A stretch of DNA of 64,000 nt from Antitrichia curtipendula (taxonomy: Eukaryota; Streptophyta; Bryopsida; Hypnales; Leucodontaceae): assembly GCA_951230915.1 (NCBI GenBank), contig OX579637.1:33976001-34040000 (forward strand), read 5' to 3'. This document shows, piece after piece, positions 45,019 through 56,699 of the stretch (position 1 is the stretch's first letter; each line of letters opens with the position of its first letter). The notes below the pieces were generated by a model. That model was given only the letters and a program-made list of their open reading frames with translations, ran no database searches and was not told where the DNA came from. The position numbers and the translations under genes are program-made.

Positions 45019-46471
45019 AAGTTTTGGTTCTTTTGATGTCACATGCTTTTTTGCTTAATTTTTTTTTGAGGTTTCAGAACGCTTATTTAGTCGTTCATGA
45101 TTCATTCATTCATAGTATTAGATATTTTCATCTTATAATTTGTATTGCATAGATTAATGTACCAACAAACTTCAATTCCTAACTTTTTTTGAATGAATCA
45201 TTTTCATTGCATTGCAGGTATTTCAAGTTGGGGCTTCTTTCAAAGGGTGCAATTGCTCATAGTGAGCTTCTTCCATTCTTGTCTACATGGCTTGATTGCA
45301 GTTCTATGGATTGCATGTACACCACAAATCAGCTGCGAACGTACATGACAGTTCATCTCAGTGGGGGTGGGTGGTATTTGGATTGCCATATCACTTACAC
45401 GCAACCGTCGGAGGTAGAGTACCGAAAGTCTTTTGAGGGACTGGGTGCTATTGACTTGATCGTCGATGAGTTTGTTGGCCTCAGTGAAAGACAGAAGAAC
45501 AGGGCCATTGGTAAGAGAGCGAGCAATGACAAGAAGAAAGAAGCTCAAGAAAAGAATATTGTCATCTCAAAGGAGAAAAAAGAAGCTGACAGAATTGCAA
45601 AGTTAGCAGAGAAGGAACAAGAGAAGGAGAAGGAGAAAGAAGAAAAGGCAAAGAATAAAGGCAAGATAAAGGTGGATGACAAAGCCCCAGTTCCAGCATC
45701 TTCCATCGTAGACCAAGGCTCACAGATGCAATCTGGGTCTCAGAGCAGAGTGAAGATAAGGTGGCTATGTCACAACTAACTGAGGACGTCATCACTCATG
45801 GGACACAAGCACTTGTCCTCAATGAAGATGAAGGGGACGACACAGAGGACTTTATCCTCAACGTCTCCATTGAAGACTTCATCAATGACATGCAACTGGA
45901 AAAGCCGACATGCTATACTGAGGTCCTCAATTTCTTGAAGAAGATAATATTTTGAGACCTTTTGGTGCAAATTCTATTCCATGTTAAATGACATGATCAT
46001 CATGTGTATTCATTATTCATTTGTAGAGTATGATATGTCTGCAGCTGTCGGCGGGAGCATCTCGCTTTTTTGGCAGTGTAGCTAATCAGAGGCCGAGAGT
46101 GGACCTCATCATGTTTGACTGCCAAGAAAATTTGCCAATGCCGGGGGTTTCAAGTGCATGGAATGAGGTTCCCGCGTGGAATGAAGACTCGGAGTTTGAG
46201 GCTCTACAAGCGGTATTGGGCTTTGCTGAGAAGCATCTTCAGGACCATGGATGCTTGATTGTAGTGCACTCATTCTCCGCAGAGTCAAAGGGTGCTATTG
46301 CAAGATTGTGTGACGTTTATCCAATGTTGAAGAAGGAGTGGTTGGGCATGAATCAATTGCACTTGACTTCGCCAGTAGACAAGACAACCACGGTAAATGT
46401 AATTCAATCTAAGAATAAAATGGTGCCATTTTAGAATGCTTTGAGTTTTATTTTATTCTTACGGGTGTTTT

Positions 46472-46602
46472 CACTAGTAGAAAATCAGCCCAAATTGTTG
46501 TTTTGGTCGCGTTGATCATCAACAATTTTTTGTTAATCAACAAAAATTTGTTGATGATCAACGCGACCAAAACAACAGATTGGGCTTGATTTTCTACTAG
46601 TG
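46472..46602. mobile_element. 131-bp CACTA-type foldback MITE in an intron
   Basis: Ends CACTAGTAGAAAA and TTTTCTACTAGTG, with arms pairing over about 60 bases (TGTTTTGGTCGCGTTGATC and its complement), flanked by TTT on both sides. It sits between two coding blocks of the ParB/methyltransferase-like gene. A partial relative (GTCGCACTGATCATCAACAG) lies at 47.91-47.97 kb. Confidence 0.8.
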
Positions 46603-47490
46603 TTTATTTGGATGCTTTTAGACACAAAAATTTGCAATCATCCTGTTGGTGAAGGATCTATGTGCGAAGGGGAAATCCACTTTGTCTTTCAAACTCACCC
46701 AGATGATGAAGAATGCAAGTGTGGATATCAGACGTGACAACATCTTGATGAACTTCACAAAGCAAAGTGACTTGGCCATGAATGGCACTACACCATGGTG
46801 TGGGGCTCGCGAAAAAGACCCCCGATTCTTTCAACTCCTCCTCAAAGCGACAACCTCCGAAGGAGATCTAGTTCTAGACTGCAGCACAACTACAGGTGCT
46901 TTTTGATTTATTTTTTGGGGTTTCTATTTGTAGTTTCAAATATTGTCATTCAACTAATGTAGTTGATGGTGTAAATTTCAGGTGCTCTATTATCGCTTGC
47001 AGCGCCACGGGGCGACACATTGTGGCGTTGGAGGAGAATAAGGACATATTCCAACCCATCTTTAGACCCATGAGGAAGTCTACCCCGGCCATGGCAACAA
47101 CGCAACCGGCGGTATCAGTTCAAGCATCCCAAGACCCCAATGCTATGACCATAGTGCCTCGCAAGTTTGCAAGGAAGACACCTTTTAGTAAGTAAGTTTG
47201 CATTTTTTGGTTTTCTTTCAGTGTATTATATATTATAGATCTTAGAAGTCTAATATTTCTTCCCATTTGTTTGCAACCATAGAGGATTGATTTCAGCAGA
47301 TGGGATGATGAAGTTACGAACTCTTCTCCTCAGTCCGAAAAAGCCTTTTCATCTCCCGGTGTATGCCGAGAAGATGGCGGCGGCATATGAGGAGCTTGGT
47401 TCCACGGAACCATACCGTCGTAAAGACATGTATACTTTGAATGTTTTGGATTTTATAGATGGTAGTGCATCCGAGGGTAGAGAGACTTAA

Positions 47491-47894
47491 GAGTCATCAA
47501 TGACTGAGGGTTCTGAGGGTTCCGCGACCGAGTCCACTGCCACTTAGACTCTTGAGATTGACATGTCTCTTGAATCAAACTATTGTGTGCGGATTTTTAT
47601 TATGATTGGATTTTTGTGTTTTATGGCTACATCTTAGACATTTGTTTTTTTGGAGTTGCATTTTGAATACGTGTCTACTATAAATGACTTGCATGTACTT
47701 GTTGCCACAAAAAATTGCAAAATACATTTCCAAGTGCCTCAACTTTCACTTGACCAACTTCTGAATCCTTGAAATTTTTCCACTAAAACATCCACGGTCA
47801 TAGGTCCTTCACCTGTTTTTTACCCCAAAAAAAATTCCCGCTCATAGGCTCATACGCTCACAGGCTCCCGCTCCCGCTTGCATGCTAGCAATCC
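47491..47894. other. 3' flank and right terminal repeat of the MULE-like element
   Basis: The coding region ends at 47490 with TAA. The last 65 bases (CCCGCTCATAGGCTC..., TCACAGGCTCCCGC, GCATGCTAGCAATCC) form the right TIR, and the 12-bp flank TGATTTTTTCTG follows at 47895-47906. Confidence 0.5.
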
Positions 47895-48259
47895 TGATTT
47901 TTTCTGTTGATTTGGTCGCACTGATCATCAACAGAAATCTATTGATTATTTCTGTTGATTTTGGTCATTCCAATGGGAAAAAAAGAAGCTAATTTATTTT
48001 GCTACCCAAAATTTTTGAGCATAAAAAAAAACACTTTCTACGGTGCCTAAAAATATTAAGCAATCTTAGTGGTCACTAGTTGCTCGTGGGATTTGAACCC
48101 AAAACCTTGGATCCGGTACTTGAGGGCTCCTATCAACCATCCACATTTGTAAATATATGTAAAATATAAATATTTTTTTCTTACTTATGCATTTAGAATT
48201 TTGTGTGTTCTAAGACAACAAACTTTGGCACCCATTTAGGCATAGGAAAACAACTTTCC

Positions 48260-48530
48260 TTCAGAAATTAAAAAAAACAAAAAAAATTGTCAAATCAAGC
48301 GAAATTTCATCTCTAAGAATCTGTTTGAGATTTGGAGACTCCAATAAAAAATGATGAACAAATTTCAGAGAAGATGTTTGAAAATGTTATAGGAAAATGT
48401 CCCTTCCAACCCATGTTTGAAATTTGTTCATAACTTTTGATTGGAGTCTTGAAATCTCAAACGGATTTTTGGAGATAAAACTTAACTTGATTCAACAACT
48501 TTTTTTAGTTCAACTTCTTTTTTTAAAGTT
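48260..48530. repeat. Inverted-repeat (foldback) element
   Basis: Two imperfect arms, about 48286-48370 and 48419-48510, face each other (GTTTGAGATTTGGAGACTCC against GGAGTCTTGAAATCTCAAAC) with a roughly 50-bp spacer. A-rich and T-rich extensions continue outside. It looks like an old MITE. Bases 48531-49376 hold nothing recognisable. Confidence 0.6.
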
Positions 48531-49376
48531 ATTTTTATAAGCCAAATAGGAAGAAAATTAGGACATTCATAGTATGTTCATGGTTGAAGATGCCAAGAAA
48601 ACATTAAAGGTTAAAACAATAGCAGTACACCCATTTTGCATTCATTCATTCATTTGAAGACCTATTGATGTAGGTAAGAACACAGATTTGGAATTCAACT
48701 TTGCTGCAAAAAAATTATTTGATGCATTTGGGATGATTATTTCAATTTAAATTATTCTAAGTACAGCATTTGCCCCAATGGCATTTGCGCATGAAATTAG
48801 GGATCCAGAGACCTCCAGATGTAATATCTATAGTATTACAACAAGGCGTAATAAATGACAAGGCAAGAGAATGCAATTCCAAACATTTGGTATGCTGGAC
48901 ATCAATTTCTACATAGTACCTAAGTTGAATCATCCGTGGTATTCTTGAGGTAGGAAAGTACCACTAATTTTGGATTTTGAATGTCACAAGGAACACATGA
49001 TTTCAGCATTACTTCAATTCAAATTATTCTAGGCAATACTTTTGGCCCATTCCAAGGGAAAGTAACATCAAAAGATTTCCTGATATAACAGCCCCATCAT
49101 TATTAACAAGAGCATGTTTAAAATGGGAAGGCATGTGCAACTTCAAATTTTTAGGACAACAATCAAATTTTAGTGTATGATGAAGGTGGGTCCACCACAT
49201 TTTACTCCCCTTGATACTAAAAAAAAAGTTCATTTCAAGTGATAGGAAGGCATTCCCTGCAATATCCAAACTAGTCCACACTATGGAACGGATCCATCCT
49301 AGCATTTTATTCTTTGACTACATGATAGGGACGTTGCAATTTCAAAGGATCTATATCATACCGCACATAAATTGGG

Positions 49377-49521
49377 TTCATGTTACCTAAAGATGCTACC
49401 AGTTTAGAGGATCTAATTAAAGCATTACAACTATTTGATTCTCAAGAAGCCTACGCACTAAAGGTCTACCTAAGAGGTGTTGCAGCATCTCACTACAATT
49501 CAGATACGGTCGCTTCTAATT
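49377..49521 (+). pseudogene. Orphan exon-like fragment
   Basis: An open stretch reading MLPKDATSLEDLIKALQLF, DSQEAYALKVYLRGVAASHY before a TAG at about 49520. It has coding-like amino-acid composition unlike the surrounding AT-rich DNA. No family is recognised and no neighbouring exons were found. Confidence 0.25.
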
Positions 49522-49529
49522 AGATTTGC

Positions 49530-50838
49530 CATGACCGGCTACATAAAGAAACTCTTGTCGAATGTTCAATAGAAAAATATGTTGGAGAAGTTGATGCAAT
49601 ATTGGAACATGCATACTTGATTACAAACCATAATAAGTGTCTTGAACAAGATATCAAAAAAATTTGTGGAAGCCGTTCGACGTGTTGATACTTTGAGAAA
49701 GATCCTCCACACCGTCCTCAACACATAGAATACCAACCAGTATAACTACCACTGCCTTTTACAAAGACCAACATCAATACTTATTTAAATAAATAAATAA
49801 AAACACTCCAATCATCGGGAGATTTCTCAATCCCTGAGGATGGAGACAATCACGTAATGCAATATACAATATCATTCCAAATTGAAGAACCCTTTCTCAT
49901 TTGCAAAGTGGCACCCGTAAACATCTAAATAAATTTAGACTTTTGTTGATATTCATGATTGTATAACCTAATTGTAAGGGCCTATAACAAAAAGTGTACT
50001 TTTGAATTGCCATTAGAATTCTGCATTTGTAAGCAGCAATGGACATGTACAATGACAAGATATTCCCATAAATAAATCATCCGTTCTAAAATCTATAGAC
50101 AACCTAGGACCGTTATAGGAAATAATTCAGCTACTAGTTAAAATTAACTTTTGCAATTACTTAGCATTGAGGGTCAAAGAGCACCTATAATAATTCAAGC
50201 AAGTTCTTCAATAATTGAAGGCTTAGGGTTGACATAAGTATTGTATAATCCTTGAATGCAGACTCTTGCTGATAGATTAGTAGTAAGCTTTGAATTTTTG
50301 TTCCCTTCTAAGTCAACATTTGTGAACCCAAAACATTTCTAAATGAATATTAACAAGACCTTAAACAAAGTGCAATAGTTCACCAGAGTAACATTTACAC
50401 TAATCATTTACTGTAAGAAGAATTATTATACTTTAGAAGTCTACTTGCATTAATTCAAGTTAGTTTGAGAATACTAAAGAAAATACATGTAGACTTCCTT
50501 GACAACATACAAGAAATGTAAAGTATCATGAGATCCCCGTATGTAGTCTCTTCCTGAAGGATTAATACACATTAACCATATGTTTCTTTTCAAGTCAACT
50601 TTTGTCAACAAAACGCTCTTTTTGAAAAACGTTAAAAAGAACATTTACAATGGGCTCTCACTTATCAAAGTAACATTTACAATAATCATAGTAAATTAAA
50701 GAGTTGTAAACTATAGGCAATAACATATAAGCGAAAAGAAAATCATGATATCTGCAGATGAAGCCCCTCGCTGAAGAAAAGACATATCTAAATTACTAGC
50801 CTCAAAATGTTAGATCTAGATTTAGACAATTGAATCTC
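49530..50838. other. AT-rich DNA without supported genes
   Basis: No convincing coding frames. It contains one relic of the GTGAGATCYC palindrome family (ATCATGAGATCCCC at 50525-50538) and another GATATC-centred inverted word near 50745. Confidence 0.4.
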
Positions 50839-50839
50839 T

Positions 50840-51425
50840 GGTCTTTGACTATGATGAAGCGGATTCTTTTTGACATAAATCGGCATAGCTTCTTGTGATT
50901 TGAAGAGACCGGAGAGCCAAGGACATAGTACCCCTTGCAAGAATTGCTCTCTCATTTCATCAGACCATGTATGTGGGGGGAGGAAATAGTGCTAAGACAA
51001 TTGTTCATGAGGTTTTGAAGTGGATTGTCATTAGCAAGGACAAGATTTTTCTATGTTTGCAATTCCAGTAGAGCGGCAAAATATTTCAAATCCTTGAAGA
51101 AATAGGGCATGCGCGGACTCTTGGCATGTTTGTAGCTCAATTTTGTGCAATTGCCATGCGTGAAAAAAAGTGTGTTTTCTCCTATAAGATGTTAAAAATA
51201 GCAGTTGGTTTATTACAAAAGTCACATTCCTTGATGTCTACTGCTCCAGAAAGCAAATTTAGCATTCTTATACAATCAATAAAAAAATAGAGCGACATCT
51301 GGTTGCAAAGTTACTTTGCGTCTACCAAGCTCATCTATTGTTCTGCAAATAAGAAGGCTATTTAGGTCAAGGATCACAAATACTGTCGCTATTGTACCTT
51401 ATTCAACGACTTTGTCACTAGTTCA
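50840..51425 (-). pseudogene. FCP1/NLI-type phosphatase-like domain, copy 2 (frameshifted)
   Basis: Reading the minus strand across changing frames gives, in order: FVILDLNSLLICRT (catalytic DLN loop, Asp retained), DELGRRKVTLQPDVALFF, WLYKNAKFAFWSSRHQGNVT, then KSPRMPYFFKDLKYFAAL, NLVLANDNPLQNLMNN and REQFLQGVLCPWLSGLF. Each block aligns with the copy at 8.58-9.19 kb (for example KPYFLKDLTTF, LIDGSLIKNLLNNP, LEPWL). Several frame changes and stops show a dead gene. As at the first locus, a palindromic GATC motif lies nearby (50525), which suggests that both derive from one mobile or duplicated unit. The bases 51430-51876 show no clear gene. Confidence 0.6.
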
Positions 51426-53389
51426 TGAAGCACTCGACAACTTGCAATGCACAAGAGAAGTAGCGAATTAGAGGCTAGTTCATTATTTGTTCTCTTAAAA
51501 AACCATTGGCAAAAAGTCATGCATATTACCTGAAGGACTTAGGATGTTTCTATGTGTGGCCCCTCCTCCTTCTTATTGCCGCTCATTGTCCCTTATTCCC
51601 TCTTGTCGGCACTCATTAGCTTTGGTAGCCTAGTCTTGTCGCTCTCTGGATTAGGTGGATCCTCTCCTTCGAGTCGTACAGGTGGGCCATTCTGAAATGT
51701 CTAATTAAAGACGGATTTGTAAAAAAAAGATTTGCTCGCCTTACAGCTTTTATATTCTTTCTCTTGACAATATTAAGGGATCTCCTTGCATCATGATTTT
51801 AACTTGATAATTTGCCAAATCTCTAAGCGTATCCACAAGATAGAAATTCATTATCTCAAAAGCCTCATAGGGTAAGTAGGGTTGACACAGTGTCCTGGCA
51901 TCTAGGCATCTCCTTTGACGTCCAAAGGATGTGGCCGCTGACCCTGGGACGTCATTTCACATACCAAATTTTATTGTTCTCCCATCCAATGGATGGTCGG
52001 ATGAGGGTCAGGCGGATGGGGGCTTGAAGGCCAAAATGAAAATTCTTTTTGAAGAAACATAGTAGTTTGAACAAAAAAAATATGAACCTCAAAAAAAAGC
52101 TGAGGTGTTCCAAAAAAACATTTTTCATATAATAATAACAATATTAAAAACACATTCTTTAACTTGCATATACTAAATGACAACAATGTCAATCATACAC
52201 CAAAAAATTTATAATAATAAATCTACATAACTTGCCATATAAGAATATTCTTTGATTAAAGCATACATTCTTTTAATTAACCCCTATAAGATCAAGTTTG
52301 TCTTTCAATTGTATGAAATATCACTCCAAATGGTGTTATTTATTGCAAAGAGAAATAAACTTTACAAATACTTATTTTTTGCATATATAACGTTTAGATC
52401 TTCCACTAGAGTACTAGAATTGTAGAAGAATGTGTGGAGGAAATTAATGAAACTTAAACTAAATAGATTGCAAGATATTTGCATTTAGAGTGAAGATAAC
52501 AAATTTTGGTGCTCACTATTCCACGTCTCTGCTAGAATTTTGCGAATTTATACGCTAGAATCTTACAATCTACATGATAGAAATTTCTGAAATTCTTTAT
52601 ACATCTCCTCAAACCAACCAAACGCAAGATAATATGGTTATTTTTGTCCCCAATTGTTCATTGCTCCAAAATTTGGTACTTGTACTACAATTGCCAGTGT
52701 AGAAGGTTTAGGAAAAATATATACGCTAAAACAAGTTGACGCGTTGAACTGTGTGTTTGTTAGGCTAATGTTGACCATCTATTTTATGATGGTGAACATT
52801 GACTTTGTGTACTTTACATGGTCCGTAGTGTCAAACATACAAAATGTCAAGTCAGTTCTATCCAGTAAGTGATCTAGGAACATTTTTTGCTACTTGCAAT
52901 TTTGGTGATGATTTAGGAGCTTATAGAGGGGTTGAATTCAAATTCAGATTTGAAATGTTTGAATTATGTTTCCATTCCAAACATCTCGAACCTAAACTCA
53001 AATTCAACCCCGCAAAGCTTTTTTAGACCACGTGTGAAAGTATCAAACTATCTTCACTTTCATATATCCCAACTCCCCAGGGAATTAGCTTGACATTTTC
53101 TATTTTTCTTTTTTGTAATGGTTGGCTACAAAGACCAATCCAAATGCCACCACAGGGAATTGAATCGTGAACCTTGGAGAACTCAAAGGAATTCTAAATC
53201 TGCATGGGAAGACATGCATGCTTCTCCCACTTGTGTTGACTTCATATGCTACTTTACAAGGTAGCAAGGCATTTATGTCCTATATTTTGCTTTTCATATT
53301 GTGCATGCTTTGTTGTGCTACTAATAGCCAAGATTACTTACCCAAAGAAGGCAACACTTTGTTCACCGATAGAAGGAAGTAATGTGGTG

Positions 53390-54195
53390 GGCTTACAATA
53401 TGTGACTCCAAGCCAAATGTCATGAATTATTCTAACATGGCAATGGTTTGGGTGGAGATTGTACTCCACAAAGATGTAGACTAGCGCACAATTTACGGGA
53501 AAAATGTTGACAATATGAATCACACTAACGCAGTAATTTATACAAGTTGGACTCAATCGAGCAATTGTATGCAAATGTGGTCCAATCGAGGGCAATTTGG
53601 ATTTCCGTTGGTTGTAATGCTAGATGCTAAGGATGAATGGTCGGATGACAATGATTTACACAACATTCTAGTACCCAGGACATTTGGAAAGAGGCATGAG
53701 CGTCAAGAAGCTTGGGAAGACATTGAGTTCGATCAACAAATGCAAGAAGCTATGCGTAGAAGCATGGAGGATCATGATCCACAACATGGGCGTGACGGAT
53801 CCTACCAACATGACCGTAGTGCAAGATGGCCAAAGGATTTTGCACTATGGTAATGACCCCCAAGGTACCTGTTACAACAAAGAAGGAAGCCATGGAACCA
53901 CATAAAATTTTGGTTCTAACCAAAGAGGCTTTCAATATTATCCCGGATCCACTACGGGGGGGTCATATGAGTGCCACATAGGCTTTTGTCTTGTCAATCC
54001 TAGGCAAGGAGGATCTTAGCACGGTAATGTAGTTTCTCCTCTAACTTTTGGAGGTCCTTATTGTGGAAATCTCAATCAAGGAGCTGTACCAAGCGAATAT
54101 AAATACAATTGGGGAAAAGGACAATATCTCGGCATTTATGAATCCAATTTCACAAGACTGAGTCGCAGAGATGACATCCATTCAAATTCCAAGTG
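53390..54195 (+). pseudogene. Decayed copy of the hAT element's first gene
   Basis: Aligns with 16530-17345 at nucleotide level throughout (for example AACCAAATGT, GGTTTGGG, GACATTGAGTTC, CATGGAGGATC). Readable parts include IYTSWTQSSNCMQMWSN and MERGMSVKKLG-type out-of-frame text. The Trp codon of DVDW is TAG at about 53482, and several indels shift the frame. The first 100 codons are missing. Confidence 0.75.
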
Positions 54196-54315
54196 AATTA
54201 GGTAGAATTATTTTATTGGTTGTCTTACAATCGAGTGGACCTTGGAATCTTTTGCCATCGGATATGGAATGTGACAACCATAGTACAACAATATCGGTGT
54301 CTCTTTGAATAGCAT

Positions 54316-56399
54316 TGTCGAGTAGAGAGGAGCGTGCTCTAGGAACACGCGGAGTGTTTGGCTGCGACTTGATGTTGTCGGTTTGGTACTATCTTTTGTC
54401 TTCAATCTTCTACCTTCAATCAATCTTCCATTGGCCTATCTTGTTACGGGCTCTAAACGGATGTAAGATTTAAGGTAGGGATAAGAAACTACGAGATAAG
54501 AAACTACGGGATATGGGATGGATAAAATGGGACGGGTAAAATTGGACAACAGACACGAGCTACCGTCTGAATGATGGGATTCTAAACTTCAAATTCACGA
54601 TCTACTAGCCAAAACTCCAAACTGTGAAAACGGAGCAAGTCTCAATTGTGTGGGTGATCAATCCCACTTTGTCACCACAACAATAAATGGATTTGAGTCA
54701 TGGTTTAACTCAGACTGCCCGCAACAATATTTACAAAGCAGAAATAAAATAAAATAACAACAAGCCTCCAAATTCAGCTAGGAATAACAAAGCCACATCC
54801 TACACATACATATAAAAAAACCCAAAACATGCCTCTCCAAATCTTCAAATTTTATGTCTTCAAGTCTTCATGTTTTAAGAAAAACAATAGAGGAACTCCA
54901 AACAACAAGTTTTACAAAGGCTGCAACCTTTTAACTAGTGCCACAGACGGCTGACAACCTCAAATGCTAAGTATAATAACATTTTAGAAAGCCCTTCTAA
55001 CAATCTACCACACGTCCAAATTTCACCCCATTCTAAACTACCATCCAAAAGTTATGCGAGTTCAAAATGGAGACTCTTCTCCCTCCTTAACAACTAACCA
55101 CTGCCTCTTTGTTCCTCTATAACTTTTGTTTTACAAATCTTGTATATGATTGTGATACCAATTTAAAAATCTAATATAACCAATTATAAAACACAAAATT
55201 TTCACTTTAAATAAGACTTTCACTGTAAATTATAATCAATCAAATTTTTGATCTCTAATTTTAAAAGAGCACCCAACCTCTCAAATTCTACACACCATGA
55301 CTCTTTCAATACACCTCCAAATAACTTGAGTGATAGCAATTTGAAGAGCTAAACTAAAAGTCAATCACCCCAAAAATTTTAAGAAGAAACCTTCAAATAG
55401 ACTGAAGGTTATGGCTCTTCAAAGTTTTGCCTTTGTTCCAACAAAAGGGCAACCAATCTCCAAACCTTCAGACCTCCATTACTTCTTCTTCAAAGCTCCA
55501 AATCTCAAGTTTAATAACTTCTTAGAAAGCCAAGACAATGATAAACACACCCTGCAAATAATATTGCAAAATGATAGATTAAATGTTACTTATGGCTTGT
55601 CTAAGTCTCTGCCTTTTTTCATAAATGGCTTTGGATCTTCACAAATTCAAGCATTCATAACTTTTGCATCCTAACCCCAAATCAAGATTGCAAACTCATT
55701 TTGAAAAGGTATTTGCAAAAAAAAAATTTCCTCCAAATTTCATTACAAAAGATTCATATTCAAAGAGTTATCCCCCCGCAAAGTCATAAATTTCTCCTTC
55801 CCTTCAAATCCTCACTCACACACACCACACACTAAGGAATCTTTTCCTACCTTTTTTTCTTCCTAAGGAAAGGGGGGAGGGACCACATCAATCCATACTC
55901 CTTGCCCACCAAAGATACCTATCTTTTTTCTTTTCACACTTTCCAAATCCACCTAAATTCCTTAGTAATTTTATTTAAATGAAAGGCAAAATACATGAGC
56001 CTTTCAAACATCTAGATAAATAAAATAAAATGAACAAAGATAAAAAAAATAGTACCATAGGGTAGCCACGTGCCCTTTTGGGCGCATAAAAGACTTGGAT
56101 ACACATCTCCAATCGTTTAGTTGTGGACCTGATTGGCTGGAGAAACGGTGGTCTTTGGTCGCCCGTTGGTCTGGGTTTGAAATTGATCAGACTCGTCGAG
56201 CGGCTTGGACGGCCCACTGCTTGGCACACTAGTGAAGCAAGAAATTAAACCAGCCAATTTGCTACCTACCCCCCTGAGTTGTATATGTGACAAGTGGCGC
56301 AACACCTGGTTCTTACATTGACCAACCTCTTTTGTCTCAACTCTTTGCTTATTGAAATTCAAACATATCATGCTAAAACACATATATCTACATGATGGA
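54316..56399. mobile_element. 2.08-kb insertion with a 5-bp duplication (solo-LTR-like)
   Basis: The sequence flanking this block is continuous with 17460-17500 of the giant hAT once the block is removed. AGCAT occurs on both sides (54311-54315 and 56400-56404), and the insert begins TGTCGAGTAG. A 5-bp duplication and TG start fit an LTR-type element, but the right end (ATGATGGA) is not the usual CA, and there is no coding region. Internal text includes repeated GATAAGAAACTACG(A/G)GAT. Classification is uncertain. Confidence 0.45.
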
Positions 56400-56699
56400 A
56401 GCATTTTCATCAAGACAACGTACTAACACACTTTGATAAAAATATATTGTATTAAAATATATGATAAATGCATAAATAGATGGTAGACATTAGACATTGG
56501 AAGTTTCAAAATATTCAAACATTTCAAAACTTTATAAAAATTATAAGGGTGCACATATGTTGGCATACATTGATGCTGCATATATATATTAGATAGTTAG
56601 CACACAATCATATTGATTTACGTACTCGCCTTTATATTACAGTTGAAACACCCTTGTCAAATCCTCATGGTTGATGTCACAACACAAAAATAATTATTT

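Larger units (their letters stand above)
41884..47490 (+). pseudogene. ParB-like plus beta-class DNA methyltransferase-like protein (multi-exon, decayed)
   Basis: Blocks in order: an acidic region (41884-42865); a ParB-like domain with SKFFVCDGNHRLLAW (about 43120-43170); exons with clear GT-AG borders at 43292, 43838/43944, 44139/44231, 44446/44582 and 45218; a Lys/Glu coiled coil (45.5-45.7 kb); then a methyltransferase-like region. In the last, VDLIMFDCQENLP (46.1 kb) stands where a DPPY motif is expected, and REKDPRFFQLLLKATTSEGD, LVLDCSTTTG and SIIACSATGRHIVALEENKD (46.8-47.05 kb) give the SAM-binding motif in the permuted order of beta-class (N6-A or N4-C) methyltransferases. TAG at 42863 and 44731 and a frameshift near 45.73 kb break it. 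ParB-methyltransferase fusions are typical of phages and bacteria. DPPY loss suggests no catalysis. Confidence 0.6.
15603..47894. mobile_element. MULE-like transposon (outer), interrupted by a 17.5-kb hAT
   Basis: Without the nested hAT and its duplicated target this element is about 14.7 kb. The left end (15603-15617 rejoined to 33161 onward) and the reverse complement of the right end (47830-47894) share ordered blocks: CTAG, TGC(G/A)AGC, GGGAGCYTGTGA, then TGAGC(A/G)GGGA. A SWIM-finger MULE transposase pseudogene (minus, 33.8-37.8 kb) and a ParB/methyltransferase-like gene (plus, up to 47.5 kb) diverge from a 4-kb middle region. MULE transposase, long imperfect TIRs and the 12-bp identical flank agree with one another. 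The TIR match is imperfect, so exact ends are provisional. Confidence 0.6.

Noticed and set aside
47895..47975. A third complete CACTA-type MITE
   Set aside because: Only an internal part resembles the 46.5-kb MITE, and no CACTAG ends are present; treated as a relic. It also means the T-rich 12-mer used as MULE flank deserves caution.
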